Source: Pseudomonadota bacterium
GTDB taxonomy: Bacteria; Pseudomonadota; Alphaproteobacteria; Sphingomonadales; Sphingomonadaceae
Direction: 5' to 3'
Assembly (NCBI GenBank): GCA_021849075.1
Contig: JAJZTH010000001.1
Span: 62,001 to 126,000, forward strand
Length of the DNA stretch: 64,000 nt
Notes under the pieces: generated by a model
Seen by the model: the letters and a program-made list of their open reading frames with translations, nothing else
Told to the model about the DNA's origin: nothing
Database searches by the model: none
Position numbers and translations under genes: made by a program
Part shown: in pieces, positions 51,796-60,001 of the stretch
How the letters are laid out: the number at the start of each line of letters is the position of its first letter
Position numbering within the stretch: position 1 is the first letter of the stretch

Positions 51796-53142
51796 ATGAC
51801 CTTTTCCAAGAAACTTGGCGGCGTGGCGGGGGCAACGGCCCTTTCGCTCTTCGCCGCCCTGCCCGCCTGGGCGCAGGACGCGGCGGCGCCCGCCGCCACG
51901 GTCGACAAGGGCGACGTCGCCTGGATGATGACCTCGACCGTGCTGGTCCTGGCGATGATCCTGCCGGGCCTGGCCCTCTTCTACGGCGGCCTCGTCCGCA
52001 CCAAGAACATGCTGTCGGTCATGACGCAGATTGGCGCGGTGGCCTGCCTCGCGATGCTGATCTGGGTGATCTATGGTTATTCGATGGCCTTCGGTCCCGA
52101 TTACACCAGCGGCCTCAGCAACTTCATCTCCACCTTCGACAAGGCGTTCCTGAAGGGCGTCACCCCGGCATCGCAGGCTGCGACCTTCACCGCCGGCGTC
52201 GAAATCCCCGAATATGTGTTCATCAGCTTCCAGATGACCTTCGCTGCGATCACCGTCGCGCTGGTTCTGGGTTCGGTCGTGGAACGCATCAAATTCTCGG
52301 CCGTCATGGTGTTCGCCGCCATCTGGCTGACGATCGTCTACTTCCCGATCGCGCACATGGTTTGGGCTGCCAGCGGCCTGTTCTTCAAGGCGGGCGCGCT
52401 CGACTTTGCGGGCGGCACCGTGGTCCACATCAACGCCGGCGTTTCGGCGCTGGTCGCCGCGATCATCCTGGGCAAGCGCATCGGCTATCCCAAGGAGCCC
52501 ATGCCGCCGCACAGCCTGACGCTGACCGGCGTTGGCACCGGCCTGCTGTGGGTTGGCTGGTTCGGCTTCAACGCCGGCTCGGCGCTGGAAGCCAATGGTT
52601 CGGCTGCTCTTGCGATGATCAACACCTTCGTCGCCACCGCTTCGGCCGGTCTGTTCTGGATGCTGGCTGAGCGCATCAACGGCCACAAGGGTTCGGCTCT
52701 GGGCTTCTGCTCGGGCATCATCGCCGGCCTCGTCGCCGTCACGCCTGCCGCCGGCAACTCCGGCCCGTTCGGCGCGATCATCCTGGGCGCCGTCGCCTCG
52801 ATCGTCTGCTTCTACGCCGTTACCGTCCTCAAGCCGAAGCTCGGCTATGACGACAGCCTCGACGCCTTCGGCATCCATGGCATTGGCGGCATGATCGGCG
52901 CCATCGGCACCGCCATCGTCTACTCGCCCGCCTTCGGTGGCCCCGGCGCGGAAGACTATGAAATCGGCGCCAAGCTGATCGTTCAGATCGAAGCGGTTCT
53001 GACCACCATCGTCTGGGCCTCGATCGGCACCGCCATCGCCATCTTCATCGCCAAGGCCGTCACCGGTCTGCGGGTGAGCCAGGAAGTCGAATATGAGGGC
53101 CTGGACCTCGGCGAACATGGCGAGCGTGCCTACAACCCGTAA
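51796..53142 (+). CDS. amtB: Ammonium transporter AmtB
   Basis: A 448-residue ammonium channel with a cleavable signal (KLGGVAGATALSLFAALPAW) and 11 membrane segments. The twin-His motif is formed by VHINAGVSALV and FGIHGIGGMIGA, and MDLTLTWW-region equivalents such as MTQIGAVACLAMLIWVIYGY are seen. It imports ammonium and is blocked by GlnK. AAGGGGGG precedes the ATG pair at 51793/51796; the second is better spaced. It lies 10 bp after glnK. Confidence 0.96.
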   Translation: MTFSKKLGGVAGATALSLFAALPAWAQDAAAPAATVDKGDVAWMMTSTVLVLAMILPGLALFYGGLVRTKNMLSVMTQIGAVACLAMLIWVIYGYSMAFGPDYTSGLSNFISTFDKAFLKGVTPASQAATFTAGVEIPEYVFISFQMTFAAITVALVLGSVVERIKFSAVMVFAAIWLTIVYFPIAHMVWAASGLFFKAGALDFAGGTVVHINAGVSALVAAIILGKRIGYPKEPMPPHSLTLTGVGTGLLWVGWFGFNAGSALEANGSAALAMINTFVATASAGLFWMLAERINGHKGSALGFCSGIIAGLVAVTPAAGNSGPFGAIILGAVASIVCFYAVTVLKPKLGYDDSLDAFGIHGIGGMIGAIGTAIVYSPAFGGPGAEDYEIGAKLIVQIEAVLTTIVWASIGTAIAIFIAKAVTGLRVSQEVEYEGLDLGEHGERAYNP

Positions 53143-53212
53143 GTTTCACCAAATTGGCCGGGCGGCCCATCCGCCGCCCGCCTACCGATGTTCCTCCTGC
53201 GAACATGCCTTG

Positions 53213-53243
53213 GGGCCGATACGAAAGTATCGGCCCTATTTTT
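53213..53243 (+). terminator. Terminator of glnK-amtB
   Basis: GGGCCGATAC at 53213-53222 and GTATCGGCCC at 53227-53236 form a perfect 10-bp stem with a GAAA tetraloop, followed by TATTTTTAT. Confidence 0.93.
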
Positions 53244-53275
53244 ATGGCTGCAGGATTAAATGGCTAAAACGCACG

Positions 53276-53332
53276 CACTTCCGTCACCCCGGACCCTTCG
53301 GCAGGCTCAGGACAGCTTGATCCGGGATCCCG
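53276..53332. repeat. Composite repeat: CCCCGGAC..TTGATCCGGG unit split by family A-like DNA
   Basis: CACCCCGGAC and CTTGATCCGGGATCCCG are the ends of a common alphaproteobacterial repeat; between them lies CCTTCGGCAGGCTCAGGACA, which resembles one family A arm. One repeat appears to sit inside another. Confidence 0.5.
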
Positions 53333-53425
53333 CTTTTTCTGACACGCTCGGAGCCAAGCGGGGCCAGATCAAGCCCGGCAAAGCAGCAGGAGAAATGGCC
53401 GCTATCGGCCAAGTTCGGACATGTT

Positions 53426-53570
53426 CCCCCTCCCGTAAACGGGAGGGGTTGATGGGAGTCACGCGCCTCCCATCAAGGGGGTGGGCTTGACGTTGCGCTG
53501 GCCCACCCCGCTGCGACTAAATTCGCTACGCTCATTAAGTCTCGCTACCCCTCCCGCGTGCGGGAGGGGA
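53426..53570. repeat. Family C repeat, related copy between amtB and crtB
   Basis: CCCTCCCGTAAACGGGAGGG at the left end and CCCCTCCCGCGTGCGGGAGG at the right, with CCTCCCATCAAGGGGGTGGG and GGCCCACCCCGCTGCG inside. It fills much of the 442-bp gap between amtB and crtB; no gene lies in the gap. Confidence 0.8.
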
Positions 53571-53584
53571 ATGGCAGGAATCCC

Positions 53585-54583
53585 TCACCCCGGCCGCGTC
53601 CATAGCCCGTCAGCCCGCGCCGCCCCCGCCGGCCAGCGCCGCGCCCGCCCCGGCACCTGCAACCCTGCGCGCGCTACCCAACCCAGCTTCTCTCGGCTGG
53701 GCGTCACCACCCGATGGTCCCAGGCATGTTCGCCCCGGCGCGCCACTTCACGCGCAATGTCGCCATAAATGCCCGCAGCCGCCAGCACCGCCCAGGCCGC
53801 GCGCGGCGGCAGCGCGCCCGTGCCATGGCGCGCGCTCGCCTCATAGGCCGCCGCCATGTCCGCCAGCCGCCGCGCCAGCATCGCCAGACGCGGCCGCACC
53901 CACGGCTTCATATGCTCGCCGGGCGGAATATCCATCTCCACCAGCCATTCGACCGGCAGGTAACAACGGTCCGCCACCTCATCCTCGCTAATGTCGCGCG
54001 CAATATTGGCCAGCTGGAACGCCAGTCCCAGATCGCACGCACGATCCAGCGTCGCCCCGTCATCCGGGTCGACCCCCATCAGCACCGCCATCATGCACCC
54101 CACCGCGCCCGCGACATGATAGCAGTAACGCAGCATGTCCGCCTCGCTGCGTGGCCGCCAGTCGCGCGCGTCCAGTGCAAATCCCTCAATCAGGTCATGG
54201 GCATAGCGCGCCGGGATCGCGCATTCGCGCATCACCACGCCAAAGCCGTCAAACGCCGGATCGCCGGTCGGCTCACCGCGCAGCGCCTTGTCGGTCAGCA
54301 CCCGCATCATCGACAGCCGCGCCTGCGCGTCGGACACGCTGGTCATCGCGCCGCCATGGTCCTGCCCGTCTGCGATATCGTCGCATTTGCGGCACCAGGC
54401 ATAGAGCAGCCAGGCCCGCTCGCGCGTCACCCGGTCGAACAGTTTGGACGCCATGGCGAAGCTTTTGGAGCCGCGCGCGATGCTGTCGCGGGCATGGGTG
54501 ACGAGGGCGGCGCGGTCTTTAATCCCCCTCCCGCTTGCGGGAGGGGTTAGGGGAGGGTTTGTTATGTCCATAGAGCTGGACAT
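53585..54583 (-). CDS. crtB: Phytoene synthase CrtB with a repeat-derived N-terminus
   Basis: A 332-residue squalene/phytoene synthase that joins two geranylgeranyl diphosphates to phytoene. The first Asp-rich motif is CRKCDDIADGQDHGG and the second LANIARDISEDEVADRCYLP, plus ERAWLLYAWCR. Conserved sequence starts at about KDRAALVTHARDSIARGSKS. Upstream of that, the frame runs through a family C repeat (LTPPASGRG is its translation), and the ATG at 54583 follows GGGGGAGGG. So the repeat seems to supply the ribosome binding site and the first 20 codons. ATG 54571 is an alternative. It is the last gene of the crtY-crtI operon. Confidence 0.9.
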   Translation of the reverse strand: MSSSMDITNPPLTPPASGRGIKDRAALVTHARDSIARGSKSFAMASKLFDRVTRERAWLLYAWCRKCDDIADGQDHGGAMTSVSDAQARLSMMRVLTDKALRGEPTGDPAFDGFGVVMRECAIPARYAHDLIEGFALDARDWRPRSEADMLRYCYHVAGAVGCMMAVLMGVDPDDGATLDRACDLGLAFQLANIARDISEDEVADRCYLPVEWLVEMDIPPGEHMKPWVRPRLAMLARRLADMAAAYEASARHGTGALPPRAAWAVLAAAGIYGDIAREVARRGEHAWDHRVVTPSREKLGWVARAGLQVPGRARRWPAGAARADGLWTRPG

Positions 54584-54614
54584 GCCCTCCCCCGGCCCCT
54601 CCCGCAAGCGGGAG
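54523..54614. repeat. Family C repeat overlapping the crtB start
   Basis: CCCCTCCCGCTTGCGGGAGG at 54527 and CCCTCCCGCAAGCGGGAGGA near 54597 are two hairpins, with TGTCCATAGAGCTGGACATG between them. It covers the crtB start and ends before the LOG gene stop at 54625. Confidence 0.85.
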
Positions 54615-54624
54615 GAGAGCAGAG

Positions 54625-55206
54625 TCAAAGCCGCGCCGCCTTCATCGCGAAGATCGTCTCATGCGGCTGATAGGCCGCCATCGCGTCGACCAGCCCTTCG
54701 ATACTGTCTTCATGGATCAAGATGCCGGCATGCTGGGCGCGAATGAAGCCCGCCTCCACCATCTGCCGGTTGAAGCCGATCAGCTGGTCATAAAAGCCCG
54801 CCACGTTCAGCAACCCCACCGGCTTGCTATGATAGCCCAGCTGCGCCCAGCTGATCGCTTCCCACAGCTCATCCATCGTGCCCACGCCGCCCGGCAGGGT
54901 GACGAACCCGTCCGACAGGTCGGTGAACTGCTGCTTGCGCTGGTGCATGGTCTGCACGACATGCAGCTCCGTACAGCCGCGATGCGCCACTTCCGCACCG
55001 ACCAGCGCTTCGGGGATCACGCCGATCACCTCGCCGCCCGCCTCCAGCACCGCATCCGCCACCGCGCCCATCAGGCCCAGCCGCCCGCCGCCATAAACGA
55101 CGCCAATGCCGCGCTCCGCCAGCGTGCGCCCGACATGGCGCGCCGCGTCGATATAGGTCAGGTCCGCCGGCGTCGCCGAACCACAATACACAGCCAGTCT
55201 CTTCAT
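54625..55206 (-). CDS. LOG family nucleoside-monophosphate phosphoribohydrolase-like protein
   Basis: A 193-residue Rossmann-fold protein of the TIGR00730/LOG family. The catalytic PGGxGTxxE motif is present as LPGGVGTMDELWEAISWAQL, and the N-terminus MKRLAVYCGSATPADL is typical. Plant LOG releases cytokinin bases from their ribotides; bacterial members cleave nucleoside 5'-monophosphates. It is inserted between crtI (4-bp gap) and crtB in the carotenoid operon and shares that expression. Confidence 0.93.
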   Translation of the reverse strand: MKRLAVYCGSATPADLTYIDAARHVGRTLAERGIGVVYGGGRLGLMGAVADAVLEAGGEVIGVIPEALVGAEVAHRGCTELHVVQTMHQRKQQFTDLSDGFVTLPGGVGTMDELWEAISWAQLGYHSKPVGLLNVAGFYDQLIGFNRQMVEAGFIRAQHAGILIHEDSIEGLVDAMAAYQPHETIFAMKAARL

Positions 55207-55210
55207 ATCT

Positions 55211-56704
55211 TCAACCCAAATCCTGCAACATCAGCGCCGCGGTCGCCTTGGCGCTGCCCACCACGCCGGGGATGCCCGCGCCGGGATGGGTCCCGGCCCC
55301 TACCAGATAGAGGTTGGGAATGACATCGTCGCGATTATGCGCGCGGAACCATGCGCTCTGCGTCAGCAACGGCTCCAGGCTGAAGGCGCTGCCCAGATGG
55401 GCGTTCAGATCCCGCCCGAAATCGCTCGGCGCATAATGGAACCGCGTCACGATGCGCGATCGTATGTCGGGGATCAGCCGATGCTGAATCTCGTCCAATA
55501 TCCGTTCGGCATAGGCCGGCGCAAACTGGTCCCAATCGATCGGCAGCTTGCCCATATGCGGCACCGGCGCCAGCGCATAGAATGTCGAATGCCCGTCGGG
55601 CGCCAGCGACGGATCGGTGACGGTCGGATGATGCAGATAGAGCGAGAAATCCTGAGGCAGCACGCCATGATCATAAATGTCGGTCAGCAACCCTTCATAG
55701 CGCGGCCCGAACAGGATCATATGGTGCGGAATGCCCGGCCAGCTGCCCTTGATGCCGAAATGCATGACGAACAGGCTGGGCGACCAGCGTTTCTGGCTCA
55801 GGCTCTCGGCCTGCTTCGCCCCGCGCGGATGATGGCCCAGCAGGTCGCGATAGCTGTGCATCAGGTCGGCATTGGTGGCGATCGCATCCGCCTCCCCGCG
55901 CCATCCCGATGCGGTATGCACCGCCGTCGCTTTGTCCCCGTAAGTTTCGATCCGCGTCACCGCATCGCCCAGCCGCAATGTGCCGCCCAGCCGCTCGAAA
56001 TGCGTCGCCATCGCCTGCACCAGCCGGTTGGTGCCGCCCTTGGCGAACCACACCCCGCCATCCTTCTCCAACTTATGGATCAGGGCATAGATGGCGCTGG
56101 TCTTCATCGGATTGCCGCCGACCAGCAGGGTGTGGAACGACAAAGCCTCGCGCAGCTTCTCATTCTTCACATGGCTGGCGACCACCGAATAGACCGATCG
56201 CCACGCCTGATGCTTCATCAGCGCCGGGGCCGATTTGATCATGGACGCAAAATCGAGGAAGGCGACCGACCCGAGCTTGCGATAGCCCTCTTCATAGACG
56301 CCCGCCGCATAGTCGCAGAAGCGATCATAGCCCGCGACGTCATTGGGATCGAGCTTGGCGATCTCCGCCCGCAGCGCCGCTTCATTGTTCGAATAATCGA
56401 AATTGGTGCCGTCGCGCCAGTTGAGCCGATAGAAAGGCGACACCGGCATCAGCGTCACATCCTGCGCCATGTCATGCCCCGAAAGACGCCATAATTCGCT
56501 CAGGCAATCGGGGTCGGTAATGACGGTCGGCCCCGCGTCAAAGGTGAAGCCGTCCTTTTCCCACATATAGGCGCGCCCGCCCGGCCGGTCCCGCGCTTCG
56601 ACCAGCGTGGTGTCGATCCCGGCCGATTGCAGACGGATGGCGAGCGCCAGCCCGCCAAAGCCCGCACCAATGACGATCGCGCGTTGGGGATTTGGCCTGT
56701 TCAT
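55211..56704 (-). CDS. crtI: Phytoene desaturase CrtI
   Basis: A 497-residue FAD-dependent desaturase that converts phytoene to lycopene in four steps. The N-terminal dinucleotide-binding motif is IVIGAGFGGLALAIRLQSAG, the region GRAYMWEKDGFTFDAGPTVI follows, and the C-terminal signature NLYLVGAGTHPGAGIPGVVG is complete. The ATG at 56704 overlaps the crtY stop by one base (TGATG). The longer reading that includes the crtY antisense region is rejected. Confidence 0.97.
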   Translation of the reverse strand: MNRPNPQRAIVIGAGFGGLALAIRLQSAGIDTTLVEARDRPGGRAYMWEKDGFTFDAGPTVITDPDCLSELWRLSGHDMAQDVTLMPVSPFYRLNWRDGTNFDYSNNEAALRAEIAKLDPNDVAGYDRFCDYAAGVYEEGYRKLGSVAFLDFASMIKSAPALMKHQAWRSVYSVVASHVKNEKLREALSFHTLLVGGNPMKTSAIYALIHKLEKDGGVWFAKGGTNRLVQAMATHFERLGGTLRLGDAVTRIETYGDKATAVHTASGWRGEADAIATNADLMHSYRDLLGHHPRGAKQAESLSQKRWSPSLFVMHFGIKGSWPGIPHHMILFGPRYEGLLTDIYDHGVLPQDFSLYLHHPTVTDPSLAPDGHSTFYALAPVPHMGKLPIDWDQFAPAYAERILDEIQHRLIPDIRSRIVTRFHYAPSDFGRDLNAHLGSAFSLEPLLTQSAWFRAHNRDDVIPNLYLVGAGTHPGAGIPGVVGSAKATAALMLQDLG

Positions 56705-57852
56705 CAGGCGGGCGGGTTCCACAATGTTCGCATGGCGTCCCTTATGGGCACCGGAGGTCGTCCGCACAAGATGCGGATGCGATCGGCGATGGTCGAGCGC
56801 CCGGCATAGAAACGCTGGATCAGCGCCGGATTGAGAGCATAGAAGCGCGCAAAGATGCGCCACCGCTGCTCCGGCCGCGCCGCGCCGAACAACATCTTGC
56901 CCAGCAGCCGATAATAGCCACCCCTTTGCCAATGCGCCTTTGCATGGGCGCGCGTGGCCCCCGCCAGCCCGCCCAGCGGCTGCCCCGCCAGCCACAGCGC
57001 GAATCGCACCGCATCAGGCAGCGAGTATCCGGTCATCGGCTGGAACAGCCCGCCGCGCACGCCCGCCCGCGCAACCGGATCATCCTTGGGCCAATAGAGA
57101 TCGAAATCGCCGCCATGCACCACCGGCAACACGCCCTGTTCGCGGTGGATCATCTCCGCGCGCCACCCCTTCGCCTGCGCATAGGCCGCGATCCGCGCAT
57201 CGATCGCCGGCGCATCCAGATCGGGCGCATCGCTATAATAAGTGTCCTCGACAAAGATCGTCCGATCGTCCCAGGGCAGCAGATAGACGAAGCGATAGCC
57301 GTCGATCTGATCGACCGTGGCGTCCATGATGACCGGCCGGTCGATCCCATGCGGCGCATCACAGCGCAGCGCATGACCGACGAACTTCTGCCATCCACAT
57401 CGCAACGCCGACAGGTCGCCCGCCCCCCGCGCATCGATCACCGCCCCGGCGCGGATCACCCGGCCATCGGACAATGTCACCCGATCAGGAGCCACCGTCT
57501 CCACCTCCGCCCCGGTCAGCAGCCGATCGCCCAGCTGCCGCTCCAGCGCGCTCGCCAGCCGGTCGCTGGTCGCACTGTTATAGGGCGTGTCCAGACGCCG
57601 CTCATAATCGGGGAAACGCACCGCATGCCCCTGCGGCCAGCGATGCGCGATCAGCGGCTCCACCAGCCAGCGGTCGGCCGCCGCAACATCGCCATCGAAG
57701 AAGGACCAGATATGATTGCCGCCCGGCCGGTCGCCCTGCTCCACCAGCAACAACCGCACCTCGGGCCGCAGCGCCGCAAAGGCAAGTGCGATTAGCCCGC
57801 CCGAAAGGCCGCCGCCGATAATCGCCAGATTGCAGTCCAGATTGTCCGTCAT
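56704..57852 (-). CDS. crtY: Lycopene beta-cyclase CrtY
   Basis: A 382-residue FAD-binding cyclase that forms the beta rings of beta-carotene. The N-terminal motif is LAIIGGGLSGGLIALAFAAL, followed by HIWSFFDGDV and the CrtY form FVEDTYYSDAP. It starts the operon crtY-crtI-LOG-crtB on the minus strand. AGGGTGGG precedes the ATG at 57852. Downstream hydroxylase or ketolase genes of the nostoxanthin or astaxanthin type are not in this window. Confidence 0.95.
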   Translation of the reverse strand: MTDNLDCNLAIIGGGLSGGLIALAFAALRPEVRLLLVEQGDRPGGNHIWSFFDGDVAAADRWLVEPLIAHRWPQGHAVRFPDYERRLDTPYNSATSDRLASALERQLGDRLLTGAEVETVAPDRVTLSDGRVIRAGAVIDARGAGDLSALRCGWQKFVGHALRCDAPHGIDRPVIMDATVDQIDGYRFVYLLPWDDRTIFVEDTYYSDAPDLDAPAIDARIAAYAQAKGWRAEMIHREQGVLPVVHGGDFDLYWPKDDPVARAGVRGGLFQPMTGYSLPDAVRFALWLAGQPLGGLAGATRAHAKAHWQRGGYYRLLGKMLFGAARPEQRWRIFARFYALNPALIQRFYAGRSTIADRIRILCGRPPVPIRDAMRTLWNPPA

Positions 57853-57907
57853 CCCACCCTGTTAAGCCAGATCGCCCCAATCGATCCACCCCTTGGATCC
57901 CCACCAA

Positions 57908-57930
57908 ATATAGTATAGGGGGGTATCCTA
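57908..57930 (+). promoter_or_regulatory. DmeR/RcnR-type operator overlapping the regulator start
   Basis: ATAGTATAGGGGGGTAT, a G6 tract with flanking AT-rich inverted ends, followed by CCTATG whose ATG is the start codon of the metal-responsive repressor. This matches the form reported for DmeR and RcnR operators. The G-run also stands where a ribosome binding site should be. Confidence 0.75.
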
Positions 57931-58202
57931 TGCACATTATCGCCGATCGGGACAAATTGCTGGCGCGGGTGCGCCGGATTGCGGGACAGGTCGCCGCCGT
58001 CGAACGCCAGTTGATGGGCGATGCGGGCTGTTCGGAAACGCTGCAACTGGTCGCGTCGGTGCGCGGCGCAGTCGGCAGCCTGATGGAGGAACTGATCGAG
58101 CAGCATATGCGCGAGCATGTCGCCCGCCCCGGTCTGACCGATGAAGCGCGCGCCGCCGCGACTGAAGAAATGCTGGCCCTGATCCGCCGTTACGGGAAAT
58201 GA
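57930..58202 (+). CDS. dmeR: Metal-responsive repressor, CsoR/RcnR family
   Basis: A 90-residue all-helical repressor of the DUF156 family: HIIADRDKLLARVRRIAGQV at the N-terminus, the metal Cys in DAGCSETLQLVASV and EQHMREHV later in the third helix. The N-terminal His and Cys/His set resembles the RcnR/DmeR subgroup that responds to Ni or Co. It overlaps dmeF by four bases (ATGA), and its operator overlaps its own start. Confidence 0.92.
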   Translation: MHIIADRDKLLARVRRIAGQVAAVERQLMGDAGCSETLQLVASVRGAVGSLMEELIEQHMREHVARPGLTDEARAAATEEMLALIRRYGK

Positions 58203-59230
58203 CGATGCACGACGACCATAAGCATGATCATCAGGGCCACGGGCATCAGGGGCATGACCATCATCATGGCTGCGATCATGATCATGGCGATCACGGCCAT
58301 GCGCCCGCCCCCGCCTTGTCCGGCGATGGCGAGGAAAGCCATTATTTCGACCATATCTACCTCAGCGCCGGGCATGATCAGAATGCGAAGCGGACGCTCT
58401 GGGTCGTCTGGCTCACCGCCGCGACCATGGTGGTGGAAATCTTCTTCGGCTGGCTGACCGGATCGATGGCGCTGCTGGCCGATGGCTTTCACATGGCGAC
58501 CCATGCGGGCGCGCTCGCGGTCGCAGCGGCAGCCTATGCCTATGCCCGGCGTCACGCCCGCAACCCGCGCTACACCTTCGGCACCGGCAAGGTCGGCGAC
58601 CTGTCGGGCTTTGCCTCCGCCTTGCTGCTGGGCCTGACGGCGCTGTTCATCGCGGTCGAATCGACGCTGCGCTTCTTCCAGCCGATCCATGTCGCCTTTG
58701 GCGAGGCAACGCTGGTCGCGGTCGCTGGCCTGATCATCAACATCATCAGCGCGCTGCTGCTGGGCCATGATCACAGCCACGATCACGGACACGGACATGA
58801 CCATGGGGGCGACCACCAGCATGGCCATACCGACAATAATCTGCGCGCCGCCTATATCCATGTGCTGACGGACGCGCTGACGTCGGTGCTGGCGATCGGC
58901 GCGCTACTTGCGGGCCGGTATCTCGGCTGGTGGTGGCTGGACCCGGCCGTCGGCCTGTTAGGCGCGGTGGTGATTGCGCGCTGGGCCTGGGGCCTGATGA
59001 AGGACACCGCCGCCATCCTGCTGGACACCGCCGAACCCGCGCTGATGGCCCGCGTCCGCGCGCTGGTGGAGGCGGAAGGCGCCACTATCCGCGACCTTCA
59101 TGTCTGGCGCATCGGCCCCCACGCCCATGCCGCCATCATCAGCCTGGCCCCGGGCGCCGACGGCCCCGCGGTCCGCCAGCGCGTCCGCGCCCTGCCCCGC
59201 ATGGAGCATGTGACGGTGGAGTGCGGCTAG
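58199..59230 (+). CDS. dmeF: Cation diffusion facilitator, DmeF-type Co/Ni efflux
   Basis: A 343-residue CDF protein with six membrane segments. A His-rich N-terminus (residues 3-34, DDHKHDHQGHGHQGHDHHHG) and a second His-rich loop near residues 190-210 are metal-binding. Membrane motifs LLADGFHMATHAGALAV and HVLTDALTSVLAI hold the H and D ligands; the FHMATH form is typical of DmeF. It exports Co2+ or Ni2+ by proton exchange. The start ATG overlaps the dmeR stop. Confidence 0.95.
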   Translation: MTMHDDHKHDHQGHGHQGHDHHHGCDHDHGDHGHAPAPALSGDGEESHYFDHIYLSAGHDQNAKRTLWVVWLTAATMVVEIFFGWLTGSMALLADGFHMATHAGALAVAAAAYAYARRHARNPRYTFGTGKVGDLSGFASALLLGLTALFIAVESTLRFFQPIHVAFGEATLVAVAGLIINIISALLLGHDHSHDHGHGHDHGGDHQHGHTDNNLRAAYIHVLTDALTSVLAIGALLAGRYLGWWWLDPAVGLLGAVVIARWAWGLMKDTAAILLDTAEPALMARVRALVEAEGATIRDLHVWRIGPHAHAAIISLAPGADGPAVRQRVRALPRMEHVTVECG

Positions 59231-59250
59231 GGCAGCACCCCTTAATCTTA

Positions 59251-59341
59251 TCCGTTCGCTGCGAGCAGGTTCGAGCGCAGTCGAGAACCGTCTGTCGAGA
59301 AGTCAGCGCCCCATGGTTCTCGACAAGCTCGAACCGAACGG
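59251..59341. repeat. Diverged family A-like repeat
   Basis: TCCGTTCGCTGCGAGCAGGT, GGTTCGAGCGCAGTCGAGAAC and the right-hand GTTCTCGACAAGCTCGAACC with GAACGG form arms that keep the GTTCG ends but differ inside from the main family. It follows dmeF in the 287-bp gap to the next gene; the rest of the gap shows nothing else clear. Confidence 0.6.
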
Positions 59342-59517
59342 AGCGAGGGCAGATTCAACCCACCCGCTCCTGTCCTATTCGCCCCCATCCTGCCATGGTG
59401 CGAACCAGCTCTTTCCCACCGTCCACACCCCCACCAGTCGCGTAACAAAATTACCGAACTTTGTTCGACTATGTCGCATTCGGCGGGAAATATGCGAAGT
59501 TAAGCCGTGATGTGGCC

Positions 59518-59946
59518 TTACTGCCCCGCCAGCGCATCCATGATCTGGCGGACCGGGCTGATGTCATATCCGGCTGCCGCCGCCTGCGCCGCCAGCACAT
59601 CGCCATTGTCGCCCGCCCGCGCCCGGGTCAGCGCCCACAGCAATGTGCTGCGCGTGCCCGACCGGCAATAGGCCAGAACCTTGCCTTCCCCGGCCTGCTC
59701 CAGCGCCCCGGCCATGCCGTCCAGCTGCCAGGGGGCAAAGCCGCCATGAGCGACCGGCACGGCGACATAGGCGATGCCCGCTTCCTTCGCCGCCGCTTCA
59801 ATCTGCGCGCCATTGACCTGCCCCGGCTCTTCGTCGTCAGGCCGGTTGTTGATGATGACGGTCACGCCCTGCGCCTTGGCCTCAGCGACCTGATCGACGC
59901 TGATCTGCGGGGACACGAGGATGCGGTCGGTAAGCTTGCGGAACAT
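59518..59946 (-). CDS. TIGR01244/DUF442 sulfur-transferase-like protein
   Basis: A 142-residue protein with a phosphatase/rhodanese-like fold and active site CRSGTRS in LAYCRSGTRSTLLWALTR. The N-terminus MFRKLTDRILVSPQISVDQV and VIINNRPDDEEPGQ are typical of the DUF442 (Blh-like) family. Such domains occur alone or fused to sulfide or beta-lactamase-fold dioxygenases; function as a sulfur transferase is proposed, not shown. It is a single gene on the minus strand. Confidence 0.9.
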   Translation of the reverse strand: MFRKLTDRILVSPQISVDQVAEAKAQGVTVIINNRPDDEEPGQVNGAQIEAAAKEAGIAYVAVPVAHGGFAPWQLDGMAGALEQAGEGKVLAYCRSGTRSTLLWALTRARAGDNGDVLAAQAAAAGYDISPVRQIMDALAGQ

Positions 59947-60001
59947 CGGCTTCTCCTTTGCCGCGAGCCATGCTCTGGACAGCGGCGGGTTGCAAGAGGG
60001 G

